From: an uncultured Fodinibius sp.
GTDB taxonomy: Bacteria > Bacteroidota > Rhodothermia > Balneolales > Balneolaceae
Length of the DNA stretch: 64,000 nt
Direction of reading: 5' to 3'
Assembly (NCBI GenBank): GCA_913056455.1
Contig: CAJXMJ010000001.1
Location: 124,001-188,000, forward strand
Below the pieces are notes generated by a model that worked only from the letters and a program-made list of their open reading frames with translations, made no database searches and was not told where the DNA came from. Position numbers and translations under genes: made by a program. The first letter of the stretch is position 1, and each line of letters begins with the position of its first letter. Positions 1 through 7,365 of this stretch are shown here, one piece after another.

Positions 1-402
1 TTGAAATCCTTCCTCATCTAATGTCACCTTATCAACTGTAATATTGTGAATGTTAGCGGAGACATTATACATTCCATAGGTTGGGGGAGTTGTTAGTACT
101 CGATCTTTTTCCGGTTGGCAGAAGATCCGATAGAGCAGGTCTATTCCTTCATCACTGCCGACACCGGTAAACACATTTTGAGGCCGAAGCCCTCGCCATT
201 CGGCAATAAGTTCTTTCAGTTTTTGTTGTTTGGGATCGGGATAACGATGCAGCTGTTCATTATCGGGGAACGGAGCTCCGAGGCTATTTTCGTTGGCATC
301 AAGCAGTAACCCCTCGCCAAAATCATCCCGAGCACTATGATATGGCACCAGCTTTTTAATATTAGGACGAACGAGCTTTTCAAGGTCAAAAGAACGGTTC
401 AT
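1..402 (-). CDS. hisC: Histidinol-phosphate aminotransferase, N-terminal 134 residues (runs off left edge)
   Basis: PLP-dependent transaminase that makes L-histidinol phosphate from imidazole-acetol phosphate and glutamate in cytoplasmic histidine synthesis. Reading leftward from the ATG at 402, the frame stays open to the window edge (134 codons). It contains the family's LLLDANENSLG substrate-loop motif near residues 33-43, RYPDPKQQKLKE, and the GSDEGIDLLYR helix. It starts 17 bp after the hisD stop and is the third gene of the operon. The PLP lysine lies outside the window, so activity cannot be judged. Confidence 0.93.
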   Translation of the reverse strand, partial: MNRSFDLEKLVRPNIKKLVPYHSARDDFGEGLLLDANENSLGAPFPDNEQLHRYPDPKQQKLKELIAEWRGLRPQNVFTGVGSDEGIDLLYRIFCQPEKDRVLTTPPTYGMYNVSANIHNITVDKVTLDEEGFQ

Positions 403-419
403 AGTCTTATTAAAAAATG

Positions 420-1715
420 TTAGGTGTTTTGATTAATGTCTCTCAAACGTATAGTAACGGCATTTTTATGGGCTTCCAGTTTCTCCAATCCCGCAAGCTT
501 TTCAATAGTAGGTCCCACATTTTGCAAACCATCCGATGAAATTTGCTGCATAGTAATTTGTTTTAAAAAAGAATCAACAGAAACCCCGCTGAACATTCGT
601 GCATAACCGTAAGTGGGGAGCGTGTGGTTTGTTCCCGACGCGTAATCCCCGGCACTTTCGGGTGTCCATTTCCCCAGAAATACTGAGCCCGCATTTATGA
701 TTTGATCTTCATACTGTTCGGGGTTTTTACACTGTACTATAAGGTGTTCAGGGGCATACTGATTTGAAAATGCAAGTCCTTCCTCCAAGGTATCGACTGT
801 GAGAATAAAACTTTTGTCTATAGCTTTTTGGGCAACTTGTTGACGCGGGAGCTCTCCAAGCTGTTTATTAATTTCGTTTTGGCACCTACTCAAATCAAAG
901 CCCGGAGTAGCGACTAACACCACCTGGCTATCTTCTCCGTGCTCAGCCTGTGACAATAGATCGGCTGCAACATAAGCAGGGTTGGCAGTCTCGTCAGCAA
1001 TGACGAGCACTTCTGATGGTCCCGCCGGCATATCAATAGCAATTTGGGCCTCACTATTTTGCAGCATCATTTTGGCCGCCGTTACATATTGGTTTCCGGG
1101 TCCCAGAATTTTATCCACTTTTGGGACTGTTTTTGTCCCCAACGCCATACCGGCTATCGCTTGTGCGCCGCCTGCTTTCAACAGATGTGTTGCACTAATT
1201 TTTTTTGCGATATACAGAATCTCATCGGCAACAGAACCCTCACTGTCTGGAGGCGTTGCCACCACTATTGTTGAGCATCCGGCCAGCATAGCGGGGATAC
1301 CAAGCATCATGAGAGTAGAGGGGAGAATGGCGGTGCCGCCGGGTACATATAATCCCACTCGTTCAATGGGACGTGTTACGCGTTTGCACTGCACGCCCGG
1401 CATTGTTTCCACTTTGAGTGGTTGTGGAAGTTGGGCTTTGTGAAACTGGTAAATATTATCAAAAGCTGTATCAATCGCTTCTTTGATATCCTCATCAACA
1501 GTGACCTCTGTATCCGCGGGATTCATTACGAGCGGATCTGGGGTGACCCCATCGAACTGCTTCGTAAAGTGATTGATGCCAGCATTGCCTTCCTCTTTCA
1601 CTTTTTTGATAATCGGTTCAACCTGACCGAAGATAGAGCGGAAGTCCATCTTCGGTCGTTGGACAAGCTCTTTGAGCTGACTATCTGATAGGTTTTTAAA
1701 GCTGTAGGTTTTCAT
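420..1715 (-). CDS. hisD: Histidinol dehydrogenase
   Basis: NAD-dependent, zinc-containing enzyme that oxidises L-histidinol to L-histidine in two steps, the end of the pathway. At 431 residues it has the usual family length. Visible motifs are RVGLYVPGGTAILPST (about 118-134), LSQAEHG with the zinc-ligand Gln/His pair (about 255-261), YAPEHL with the catalytic Glu/His (about 320-326) and the C-terminal SGTNHTLPT. The ATG at 1715 lies 2 bp from the hisG stop, so translational coupling with hisG is likely. The gene order G-D-C is typical for Bacteroidota-like his operons. Confidence 0.97.
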   Translation of the reverse strand: MKTYSFKNLSDSQLKELVQRPKMDFRSIFGQVEPIIKKVKEEGNAGINHFTKQFDGVTPDPLVMNPADTEVTVDEDIKEAIDTAFDNIYQFHKAQLPQPLKVETMPGVQCKRVTRPIERVGLYVPGGTAILPSTLMMLGIPAMLAGCSTIVVATPPDSEGSVADEILYIAKKISATHLLKAGGAQAIAGMALGTKTVPKVDKILGPGNQYVTAAKMMLQNSEAQIAIDMPAGPSEVLVIADETANPAYVAADLLSQAEHGEDSQVVLVATPGFDLSRCQNEINKQLGELPRQQVAQKAIDKSFILTVDTLEEGLAFSNQYAPEHLIVQCKNPEQYEDQIINAGSVFLGKWTPESAGDYASGTNHTLPTYGYARMFSGVSVDSFLKQITMQQISSDGLQNVGPTIEKLAGLEKLEAHKNAVTIRLRDINQNT

Positions 1716-1717
1716 AT

Positions 1718-2599
1718 CTATAATATCATACTTTCTATGGGAAGTATTACAATTCCGCTGGCACCTTCGGCTTTTAATTTCTCCATTACAACCCAGAATT
1801 CATCAATGGGAATGACCGTATGAACAGCAACCATGCCGTTATCAGCAAGGGGCATCACGGTGGGACTTTTGAGCGATGGAATGATTTCCTTGATTTTGGG
1901 AACAGCTTCTTCCGGAGCATTCATCATAATATATCGACTGCGTTCGGCCTGCTGGTGACCATCCATTCGCTGCAGGAATTTTTCGATGAGCTGCTGTTTC
2001 CCGGGCGATAGCTCTTTATTGGTGCGGATCAGTTGGGTTTCGGATTCTAATATCGTCTCCAGTTCCTCAAGTCCATTGGCTTTGAGCGTATTTCCGGTTG
2101 AAACCAAGTCGCAAATGGCATCGGCTACTTCAAGACGGGGAGCAATTTCTACGGCCCCAGAGATAGTTACAATTTCGGCATTGATATCACGCTCTTCGAA
2201 AAAATTCTTTGTCAAATTCGGGTAGCTTGTTGCTATCGACTTGCCCTCAAAGTCCGCAATAGATTGTATATCACCATCTTTTCGAGCAGCTAGTGAAAGG
2301 CGACATATTCCATAATCAAGTCCGCGAAGAACGGTGACGTCGGCTCCTTTTTCCTGCGTCTCATTTGCGCCAACGAATCCGAGGTCACAGACGCCATCCT
2401 GTACATATTCGGGGATATCGTCATCGCGTATTAAAAGAAGTTCAACGTCGAAATTACGACACTTGACGAGAAGGTTTCGTTTATAATCATCAAATCGGAG
2501 GCCGATGCCTTTAAGCAGATCAATGGTTTTGTCGGTCAATCGACCTGATTTCTGAATGGCAATACGTAGAGAAGTTGTAGAGTCAGCAGTGCGTTGCAT
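1718..2599 (-). CDS. hisG: ATP phosphoribosyltransferase, long form
   Basis: First and committed enzyme of histidine biosynthesis: condenses ATP with PRPP to phosphoribosyl-ATP. At 293 residues it is the long form. The two-lobe catalytic part is followed, from about residue 215, by a C-terminal ACT-like regulatory domain that binds histidine in this family, so no HisZ partner is expected. Motifs: GRLTDKTIDLLKGIGL near the start, DGVCDLGFVGANE, ATSYPNLTKNFF and DAICDLVSTGNTLKANGL in the PRPP-binding region. It is the first structural gene after the His-rich leader at 2694-2750, so both feedback inhibition and transcript-level control are plausible. Confidence 0.97.
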   Translation of the reverse strand: MQRTADSTTSLRIAIQKSGRLTDKTIDLLKGIGLRFDDYKRNLLVKCRNFDVELLLIRDDDIPEYVQDGVCDLGFVGANETQEKGADVTVLRGLDYGICRLSLAARKDGDIQSIADFEGKSIATSYPNLTKNFFEERDINAEIVTISGAVEIAPRLEVADAICDLVSTGNTLKANGLEELETILESETQLIRTNKELSPGKQQLIEKFLQRMDGHQQAERSRYIMMNAPEEAVPKIKEIIPSLKSPTVMPLADNGMVAVHTVIPIDEFWVVMEKLKAEGASGIVILPIESMIL

Positions 2600-2693
2600 A
2601 ACAATTGGTTCTTGAATTTTTTTGGGAAACTGTTTAAAAAAAGTGGGAAAGACGATGTAGCTTCAGCTACACAAAGTGATGCTATAGACGGTG
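2600..2693 (-). promoter_or_regulatory. Putative his attenuator region between leader peptide and hisG
   Basis: On the minus strand, downstream of the leader stop, three pairings can be drawn. The first is GGCGGT-TAGC-ACCGTC, overlapping the leader stop. The second pairs AGC..CAC with GTG..GCT around a TTT loop. The third is a perfect TGTAGC-TGAA-GCTACA stem. The second and third share TGTAGC and are mutually exclusive, as in antiterminator/terminator switches. A T7 run follows the third stem, but 13 nt later, so it is not a textbook intrinsic terminator. The layout is seen; the function is inferred. Confidence 0.5.
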
Positions 2694-2750
2694 CTAACCG
2701 CCGTGATGGAGGTGAGAATGGAAAGAGTTATATAGGCTTTGTTTTTGCAT
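2694..2750 (-). CDS. Histidine-rich leader peptide of the his operon (18 aa)
   Basis: ATG at 2750 opens an 18-codon frame, MQKQSLYNSFHSHLHHGG, ending at TAG 2694-2696. Four of the last eight residues are histidine (H-S-H-L-H-H). It sits 94 bp before hisG on the same strand and is followed by alternative hairpins. This is the arrangement of classical amino-acid attenuator leaders, where ribosome stalling at His codons under histidine shortage favours the antiterminator. Unlike the enterobacterial leader, the His codons are interrupted by Ser and Leu. The frame and context are seen; attenuation is inferred. Confidence 0.72.
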   Translation of the reverse strand: MQKQSLYNSFHSHLHHGG

Positions 2751-2755
2751 CAGGC

Positions 2756-2763
2756 CAAAGATA
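2756..2763 (-). promoter_or_regulatory. -7 promoter box TATCTTTG for the his leader/operon
   Basis: TATCTTTG on the minus strand matches the Bacteroidota housekeeping -7 consensus TAnnTTTG and lies 5 nt before the leader ATG. An ATTG, a possible -33 element, sits 22 nt upstream. With the usual geometry the transcript would begin at or next to the leader start codon, giving an almost leaderless mRNA. Confidence 0.5.
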
Positions 2764-2868
2764 AGATTTTTACGGAATTCTTCCACAATCATTTTTTAAA
2801 TTTTAGTAAAAAGTTCGCTTTTCGACATCGAATGTGGGTAACTGGATAAGTGAGAAAAACATTCCGAA

Positions 2869-2900
2869 AGAAAAAAGGCCCTTGCCGGCGGGCAAGAGCC
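2869..2900 (-). terminator. Strong intrinsic terminator (minus strand)
   Basis: Hairpin with arms GGCCCTTGCC and GGGCAAGAGCC around a short loop. On the minus strand the stem is followed at once by six T residues. It would end a transcript coming from the right, where the only candidate gene is the small frame at 3059-3148. It also insulates the his promoter from upstream transcription. Confidence 0.75.
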
Positions 2901-2914
2901 TTTGACTGTCCGTT

Positions 2915-2930
2915 TTACCTTGAGGGGTAA
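2915..2930. repeat. Inverted-repeat site TTACCT-N4-GGGTAA, copy 1
   Basis: The 16-mer TTACCTTGAGGGGTAA is a near-perfect inverted repeat. A close relative, TTACCCTTAGGGGTAA, occurs at 55017-55032 in front of a sensor kinase gene. Both are followed by an A-rich run. Size and symmetry suit a dimeric regulator site, but no regulator can be named, and chance is possible for one such pair in 64 kb. Confidence 0.3.
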
Positions 2931-3058
2931 AGAAATAGTATTCGCCTGACATTTTCGGCCGGCTGAATATTCTTTAATATTATGTTACCGGTTTTGTTGA
3001 ACGCTTATTGATAGGTATAAATTTATAAAGTCCAATTGCTAATGACCTGCGGGAAAAG

Positions 3059-3148
3059 TTATGCTGAGATGGCAACAACGAATACAATGAGCATTAACGT
3101 AAACAGTGTAAGCTGAATGACGGGGTTGTGAACAATTCGTTTATGCAT
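3059..3148 (-). CDS. Possible 29-residue single-pass membrane peptide
   Basis: ATG at 3148 to TAA at 3059. The first 12 residues include three basic residues (M-H-K-R-I-V-H-N-P...) and are followed by an unbroken hydrophobic stretch of about 16 (LTLFTLMLIVFVVAIS), as in a one-helix inner-membrane peptide. It is the only credible frame in the 740 bp between hisG and the gene at 3342, and a strong terminator lies about 160 nt downstream on the same strand. I see no clear Shine-Dalgarno or -7 box. Product and function unknown; it could also be chance coding within a small RNA. Confidence 0.4.
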   Translation of the reverse strand: MHKRIVHNPVIQLTLFTLMLIVFVVAISA

Positions 3149-3341
3149 TGGGATTCTTTTTGTGATATCTGATTAGCCCCATTTAAATGTGAATGCGGAC
3201 CTGTTGTTCCGGGATTTCTGAAATTATTTTGAGGTACTTTAAAAAACAGGATTAAATTTTATCACGAATCGATTGAAGTATTATTACTAAAAGGGTATTC
3301 TTACATCCCCATTAATTAAAACAGATAACAGACATTACATT

Positions 3342-3617
3342 ATGATTACAACTGCCCAGTTTACCTATATTCCACTCAAAGCTTCTGATCCGCGAGAAAG
3401 TATTGATTATTTGCTTGAGCTGGTAGCCCAGCATGATGTAGAGGTAGATGTAAATTATATGTCAACAAGTGTGCGCGGAGAAACGGAGGTTGTTTTTGAA
3501 CTTATTCGGGAAATGTACGATACAATGACGATAGAAAAAGAGGAGTTTCGATTTCATGTTGAACTGCTGAGCCCTGAGTCGGAAGAAGAGGATCCGCTCG
3601 ATATCCCGAAGGCGTAA
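3342..3617 (+). CDS. Small thiamine-binding (YkoF/MTH1187-like) family protein
   Basis: A 91-residue cytoplasmic protein with the pattern of the YkoF/MTH1187 ferredoxin-like family. It has an N-terminal strand (TTAQFTYIPL), a helix (ESIDYLLELVAQH), then VDVNYMSTSVRGETEVVFELIREMYD, matching that family's ST.V.GE..EVF stretch. Relatives bind thiamine or its pyrimidine moiety, but no thiamine genes are nearby. The tail is acidic (SPESEEEDPLD). Transcribed alone, with a terminator directly after it. The family call rests on motif resemblance only. Confidence 0.5.
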   Translation: MITTAQFTYIPLKASDPRESIDYLLELVAQHDVEVDVNYMSTSVRGETEVVFELIREMYDTMTIEKEEFRFHVELLSPESEEEDPLDIPKA

Positions 3618-3644
3618 CTCTTAGCTTTATTTAAAATTTATCCT

Positions 3645-3674
3645 CCCAATGCCTGACGGGTATTGGGTTTTTTT
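3645..3674 (+). terminator. Intrinsic terminator after the 3342 gene
   Basis: Arms CCCAATGCC and GGGTATTGGG around TGAC form a stem followed by seven T residues. It separates the small 3342 gene from the lepA operon. Confidence 0.8.
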
Positions 3675-3731
3675 ATGAATTCTTTTACAACCCTTAGATG
3701 AATATTTTCTGCAATCCCATCGTCATTTTTG

Positions 3732-3739
3732 TATCTTTA
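3732..3739 (+). promoter_or_regulatory. -7-like box TATCTTTA upstream of lepA
   Basis: TATCTTTA differs from the TAnnTTTG box in its last base only and lies 43 nt before the lepA ATG. A TCTG is found 20 nt upstream in place of the TTTG -33 element. It follows the terminator at 3645-3674, so a promoter is needed here. Confidence 0.4.
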
Positions 3740-3782
3740 GCGTTCTTTTGAGCAAGCAAAATAGTGCTGTAAGCACATCTAT

Positions 3783-5597
3783 ATGACCCAGATTCGCAAC
3801 TTTAGTATTATTGCCCATATTGATCATGGCAAATCCACGCTCGCAGATCGGCTCTTGGAGCGTACCGGTGCTATCACCGAGCGCGAGATGCAGGAGCAAA
3901 TTCTTGACGACATGGATTTGGAACGTGAGCGTGGTATTACGATTAAAAGTCACGCCATAAGAATGGACTATGAACGTCCAACTGGCGAAAATGTGATTTT
4001 TAATCTGATTGATACACCGGGTCACGTTGACTTTTCTTATGAGGTATCGCGTGCGCTCAAAGCCTGTGAAGGTGTACTTTTAGTAGTGGATGCAGCTCAG
4101 GGTATAGAGGCGCAAACCATTTCCACCTTATATCAAGCCATCGATCAGGATCTGGAAATTATACCGGTGCTCAATAAGATTGATTTGCCGAGTGCTGATG
4201 TTGAAGGAGTAGGACAACAGATTGTCGATCTTATTGGTTGTACGCATGATGAGATTTTGAAAGTCTCGGCTAAAACCGGAGAGGGTGTTGACGAACTTCT
4301 TGAGGCTATTGTAGAACGAATTCCCGCTCCGGAGCAAGAAACCGAGAAGCCATTAAAAGCTCTTATTTTTGATTCTGTGTTCAATAGCTATCGTGGATCT
4401 ATTGTATATGTGCGCGTGATGCAGGGAACGCTTAATAAAGGCGACGGCATCCGTTTTATAGCAACGGATAAAGAATACGAAGCTGAGGAGATTGGATTCT
4501 TAAAGCTGGAAAAGGAAAAGACTGATAAGCTCGAAGCCGGCGATGTGGGATATATTGTCGGAAGCGTAAAATCGTTGCAGGATGCTCGAGTGGGGGATAC
4601 GGTAACACGAACAGATAATCCTGCAGATAAAGCGATTCCCGGATATCAGGAACCGAAGCCGATGGTATTTAGTGGTTTGTTTCCTACGCAATCGGATGAT
4701 TTTGAGGATCTGCGCTCGGCACTGGAAAAGCTGCAGCTTAATGATGCCTCCTTAACCTATCAGCCTGAAACATCGGAAGCATTGGGCTTTGGATTTCGAG
4801 CCGGATTTTTGGGAATGCTTCATATGGAGATCGTGCAGGAGCGTCTGGATCGCGAGTTTGATATTGATATTATCACCACGGTTCCCAATGTGGAATATGA
4901 GGTGCATATCACGGAACGAGGAGAGCACAAGAAGGTCATAGTTGATAATCCGAGCGACATGCCCGATCCGGCCAAGGTGGAGGCGGTTTATGAACCCTAT
5001 ATCAAAGCCAGTATTTTAACGCCTTCCGATTATATCGGTCCGGTGATGACCCTGTGTCAGGAAAAACGCGGAAAATATGTGAATCAGCTCCATATGCAGA
5101 GTCAGCGGGTAGAAATTAAATACGAGCTGCCCATGGCTGAAGTGGTCTTCGATTTTTATGATCGTTTGAAAAGCGGAACCCGCGGTTATGCATCCCTTGA
5201 TTATGAATTTCTTGAATACCGAGAGGGAGATCTTGTCCGGTTAGATATTTTACTAAATAAAGAGCCGGTTGATGCGTTATCAAGTATTGTGCATAGGGAT
5301 AAAGCATACGACCTGGGACGTAAGTTGTGCAAAAAGCTTAAAGAGCTGATCGACCGTCACCAGTTTGAGGTGCCCATACAGGCGGCTATTGGTAATAATG
5401 TGATTGCCCGTGAGACCATTCCTGCCATCCGTAAAGATGTGACGGCTAAATGCTATGGGGGCGATGTTTCGCGAAAACGTAAGCTTCTTGAGAAACAGAA
5501 AGAAGGTAAAAAGCGTATGAAGCAGGTAGGAACTGTTGAAATACCCCAGGAAGCATTTTTGGCGGTTCTCTCTATGGACGATGACAATAATAATTAA
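3783..5597 (+). CDS. lepA: Elongation factor 4 (LepA), ribosome back-translocating GTPase
   Basis: Translational GTPase that acts on ribosomes and aids translation or 30S biogenesis under stress. At 604 residues it is close to the usual 600. The G-domain carries [10 protein letters not shown] (P-loop), [15 protein letters not shown] and NKIDLP. The C-terminal domain has the LepA-specific stretch ending [24 protein letters not shown]. First gene of a lepA-unknown-lepB operon: its TAA overlaps the next ATG by one base. Confidence 0.98.
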   Translation: MTQIRNFSIIAHIDHGKSTLADRLLERTGAITEREMQEQILDDMDLERERGITIKSHAIRMDYERPTGENVIFNLIDTPGHVDFSYEVSRALKACEGVLLVVDAAQGIEAQTISTLYQAIDQDLEIIPVLNKIDLPSADVEGVGQQIVDLIGCTHDEILKVSAKTGEGVDELLEAIVERIPAPEQETEKPLKALIFDSVFNSYRGSIVYVRVMQGTLNKGDGIRFIATDKEYEAEEIGFLKLEKEKTDKLEAGDVGYIVGSVKSLQDARVGDTVTRTDNPADKAIPGYQEPKPMVFSGLFPTQSDDFEDLRSALEKLQLNDASLTYQPETSEALGFGFRAGFLGMLHMEIVQERLDREFDIDIITTVPNVEYEVHITERGEHKKVIVDNPSDMPDPAKVEAVYEPYIKASILTPSDYIGPVMTLCQEKRGKYVNQLHMQSQRVEIKYELPMAEVVFDFYDRLKSGTRGYASLDYEFLEYREGDLVRLDILLNKEPVDALSSIVHRDKAYDLGRKLCKKLKELIDRHQFEVPIQAAIGNNVIARETIPAIRKDVTAKCYGGDVSRKRKLLEKQKEGKKRMKQVGTVEIPQEAFLAVLSMDDDNNN

Positions 5598-6244
5598 TGC
5601 AATATTATACAATGGACAGGACATTTTTTGATTCAGTTAAATACACTTCAAGCTTTCCCTTTTCGAAAATAGTGATTACCGGAATTGTAATCCTTTTATT
5701 AGGACTGTCATCACTACCGGCGTATGCCCAGTTTGAGGCGGCAGAATTTGAAAAGATAACCAGAGAAAATCGCGCACAGTTTGAGCGTCAGACTCAAGAT
5801 ATTAGCCTGACCGGCCAAGGGTTATATGAAGATACCAAGCTTGATGACCGGCAGACCAACGAAATAAGAGCTCGGTTACAGGCACAGTTCGGAGATCCTA
5901 CACAAACGCTTGAGGATCTAATTAATAAAGACAATTTCAGACCTGGGAAGGCTATACAATTTGAGTATTGGTTTATGGTTAATGACAGCATCCCCTTAAT
6001 GGTCTTAGACTGGAACGGGCCGTTTGGAAGTGGCCTGACGTACGGTGGGGCAAGCAAATACGTAGACTTAATGCCTCAAATTAAAAGAGAATTTGTGCAA
6101 AAGTTGATGTCGGTTGAGGAGCTCGGTGAGTACGAGGATTATTTTTATTCCCCGGAAAAAGAACAGTGGTATATTGTCAAATATGAAGATGGGAAGTTCA
6201 GGAACGAAGAAATTGACTCACCTGAGGGAATGAGTATAGATTAA
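5597..6244 (+). CDS. Secreted protein of unknown function between lepA and lepB
   Basis: 215 residues. A hydrophobic segment (about 24-45, KIVITGIVILLLGLSSLPAYAQ) ends in AYA-Q, a good signal peptidase I site, so a periplasmic or exported location is likely. The mature part is polar with no Cys, no repeats and no motif I recognise; GPFGSGLTYGG and the Glu/Tyr-rich tail stand out. The frame overlaps the lepA stop by one base. A second ATG at 5612 would also keep the signal peptide. It sits 23 bp before lepB, whose product could cleave it, but that is inference. Confidence 0.8.
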   Translation: MQYYTMDRTFFDSVKYTSSFPFSKIVITGIVILLLGLSSLPAYAQFEAAEFEKITRENRAQFERQTQDISLTGQGLYEDTKLDDRQTNEIRARLQAQFGDPTQTLEDLINKDNFRPGKAIQFEYWFMVNDSIPLMVLDWNGPFGSGLTYGGASKYVDLMPQIKREFVQKLMSVEELGEYEDYFYSPEKEQWYIVKYEDGKFRNEEIDSPEGMSID

Positions 6245-6257
6245 TTTATTAATAATT

Positions 6258-6262
6258 AGGAG
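6258..6262 (+). promoter_or_regulatory. Shine-Dalgarno AGGAG that fixes the TTG start of lepB
   Basis: AGGAG followed by a 5-nt spacer (TAACA) and then TTG at 6268. This is one of the few strong Shine-Dalgarno sequences in the window and supports the rare TTG start codon over any downstream ATG. Confidence 0.7.
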
Positions 6263-6267
6263 TAACA

Positions 6268-7365
6268 TTGGCAGATCAATTATCAAAAGAAGAACGCCAG
6301 GAACGGCGATCTAAAAGGAAGCGACGAAGAGGAGAAGAGAACGAAAAGGCAAAAAGTTGGCTTCGGGAATGGATGGATGCGCTGCTGTTTGCAGCAGTGG
6401 CGGCGATAATAATTCGTGCACTATTATTTGAGGCCTATCGCATTCCCACGCCTTCGATGGAGAAAACCCTGATGACGGGAGATTTTCTGATTGTTTCGAA
6501 AATCAGTTATGGGCCTCGTACCCCGATGGTATTGGGCGTACCCTTTACGAATATTTATATGCCCGGTGCGGTACTTCCGTGGACGCGTTTGCCCGGCTTC
6601 AATGAAGTGGAACGTAATGATATTGTTGTCTTTAATTATCCTATTGATTTAGATCCTATTGCGGCCAAAACAAGCTATATTAAACGGGCCGTTGGTGTAC
6701 CCGGAGATACGGTCACTGTTGATGATGCTGAGCTTTTTATAAACGGCGATGATGCAAAGTCGTTTGAAGGTATTCAGCGAACATATGTTGTTTCTGTTCG
6801 GGATCGCGTGCGACTGAGTCCGGCCAAGGTTGAGGCAGCCGGAGGAAGACTTATCGGATCACAGAATCAGGGAAGATATAGAGTGACGATGACGCAGGAT
6901 GTAGCCGAAAAAATTAGTGACTGGCCTGAAGTCAATAATGTTGAATTATTCGTTTTACCAGAGGATTTTAACGAGTTTAATAGACGTGATTTCAGTTTTT
7001 CATCCGGATTTAACAACCATCACCATATTCCGCCGGTTGTTGTTCCTTTTGAAGGACAGACGGTTACACTAACAGCTGATAACTATCATATCTACGAAAA
7101 TATTATCACTCGATACGAGGGGAATAATGTAGAACGAAATGGTAGTCAGTTTGTAATCGATGGGGATACTACAAATGAATATACCATCAAGCAGGATTAC
7201 TATTTTGTGATGGGAGATAATCGTGACGACAGTGAGGACAGCCGTTTTTGGGGATTTGTCCCTCAAACACATATCGTTGGGAAAGCGGGTCTTATTTACT
7301 TTTCATGGGATAGCGAACGTATGTTACCCCGCTTTGGTCGAATCTTAAATTTTATCCACGATTAA
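6268..7365 (+). CDS. lepB: Signal peptidase I
   Basis: Membrane serine protease that cleaves signal peptides of exported proteins. Starts at TTG 6268. A very basic N-terminus (residues 8-21) precedes one transmembrane helix (about 38-54). The catalytic Ser63 lies in IPTPSMEKT and the general-base Lys139 in SYIKRAVGVPGD; the C-terminal box MGDNRDDSEDSRFWGFV is intact. A long insert of about 150 residues separates the last two boxes, giving 365 residues, as is common in Bacteroidota-like enzymes. Its TAA overlaps the rlmN stop on the other strand within TTAA 7362-7365. Confidence 0.97.
   Translation: MADQLSKEERQERRSKRKRRRGEENEKAKSWLREWMDALLFAAVAAIIIRALLFEAYRIPTPSMEKTLMTGDFLIVSKISYGPRTPMVLGVPFTNIYMPGAVLPWTRLPGFNEVERNDIVVFNYPIDLDPIAAKTSYIKRAVGVPGDTVTVDDAELFINGDDAKSFEGIQRTYVVSVRDRVRLSPAKVEAAGGRLIGSQNQGRYRVTMTQDVAEKISDWPEVNNVELFVLPEDFNEFNRRDFSFSSGFNNHHHIPPVVVPFEGQTVTLTADNYHIYENIITRYEGNNVERNGSQFVIDGDTTNEYTIKQDYYFVMGDNRDDSEDSRFWGFVPQTHIVGKAGLIYFSWDSERMLPRFGRILNFIHD

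Noticed and set aside
115-309. Plus-strand frame of 64 residues opposite hisC
   Set aside because: It is antisense to a clear hisC reading frame and has no motif or ribosome site.
2803-2952. Minus-strand frame of 49 residues beginning MSGEYYFFTP, looking like a Tyr/Phe leader
   Set aside because: It reads straight through the strong terminator at 2869-2900 and has no aromatic biosynthesis gene behind it; the aromatic run is most likely chance.
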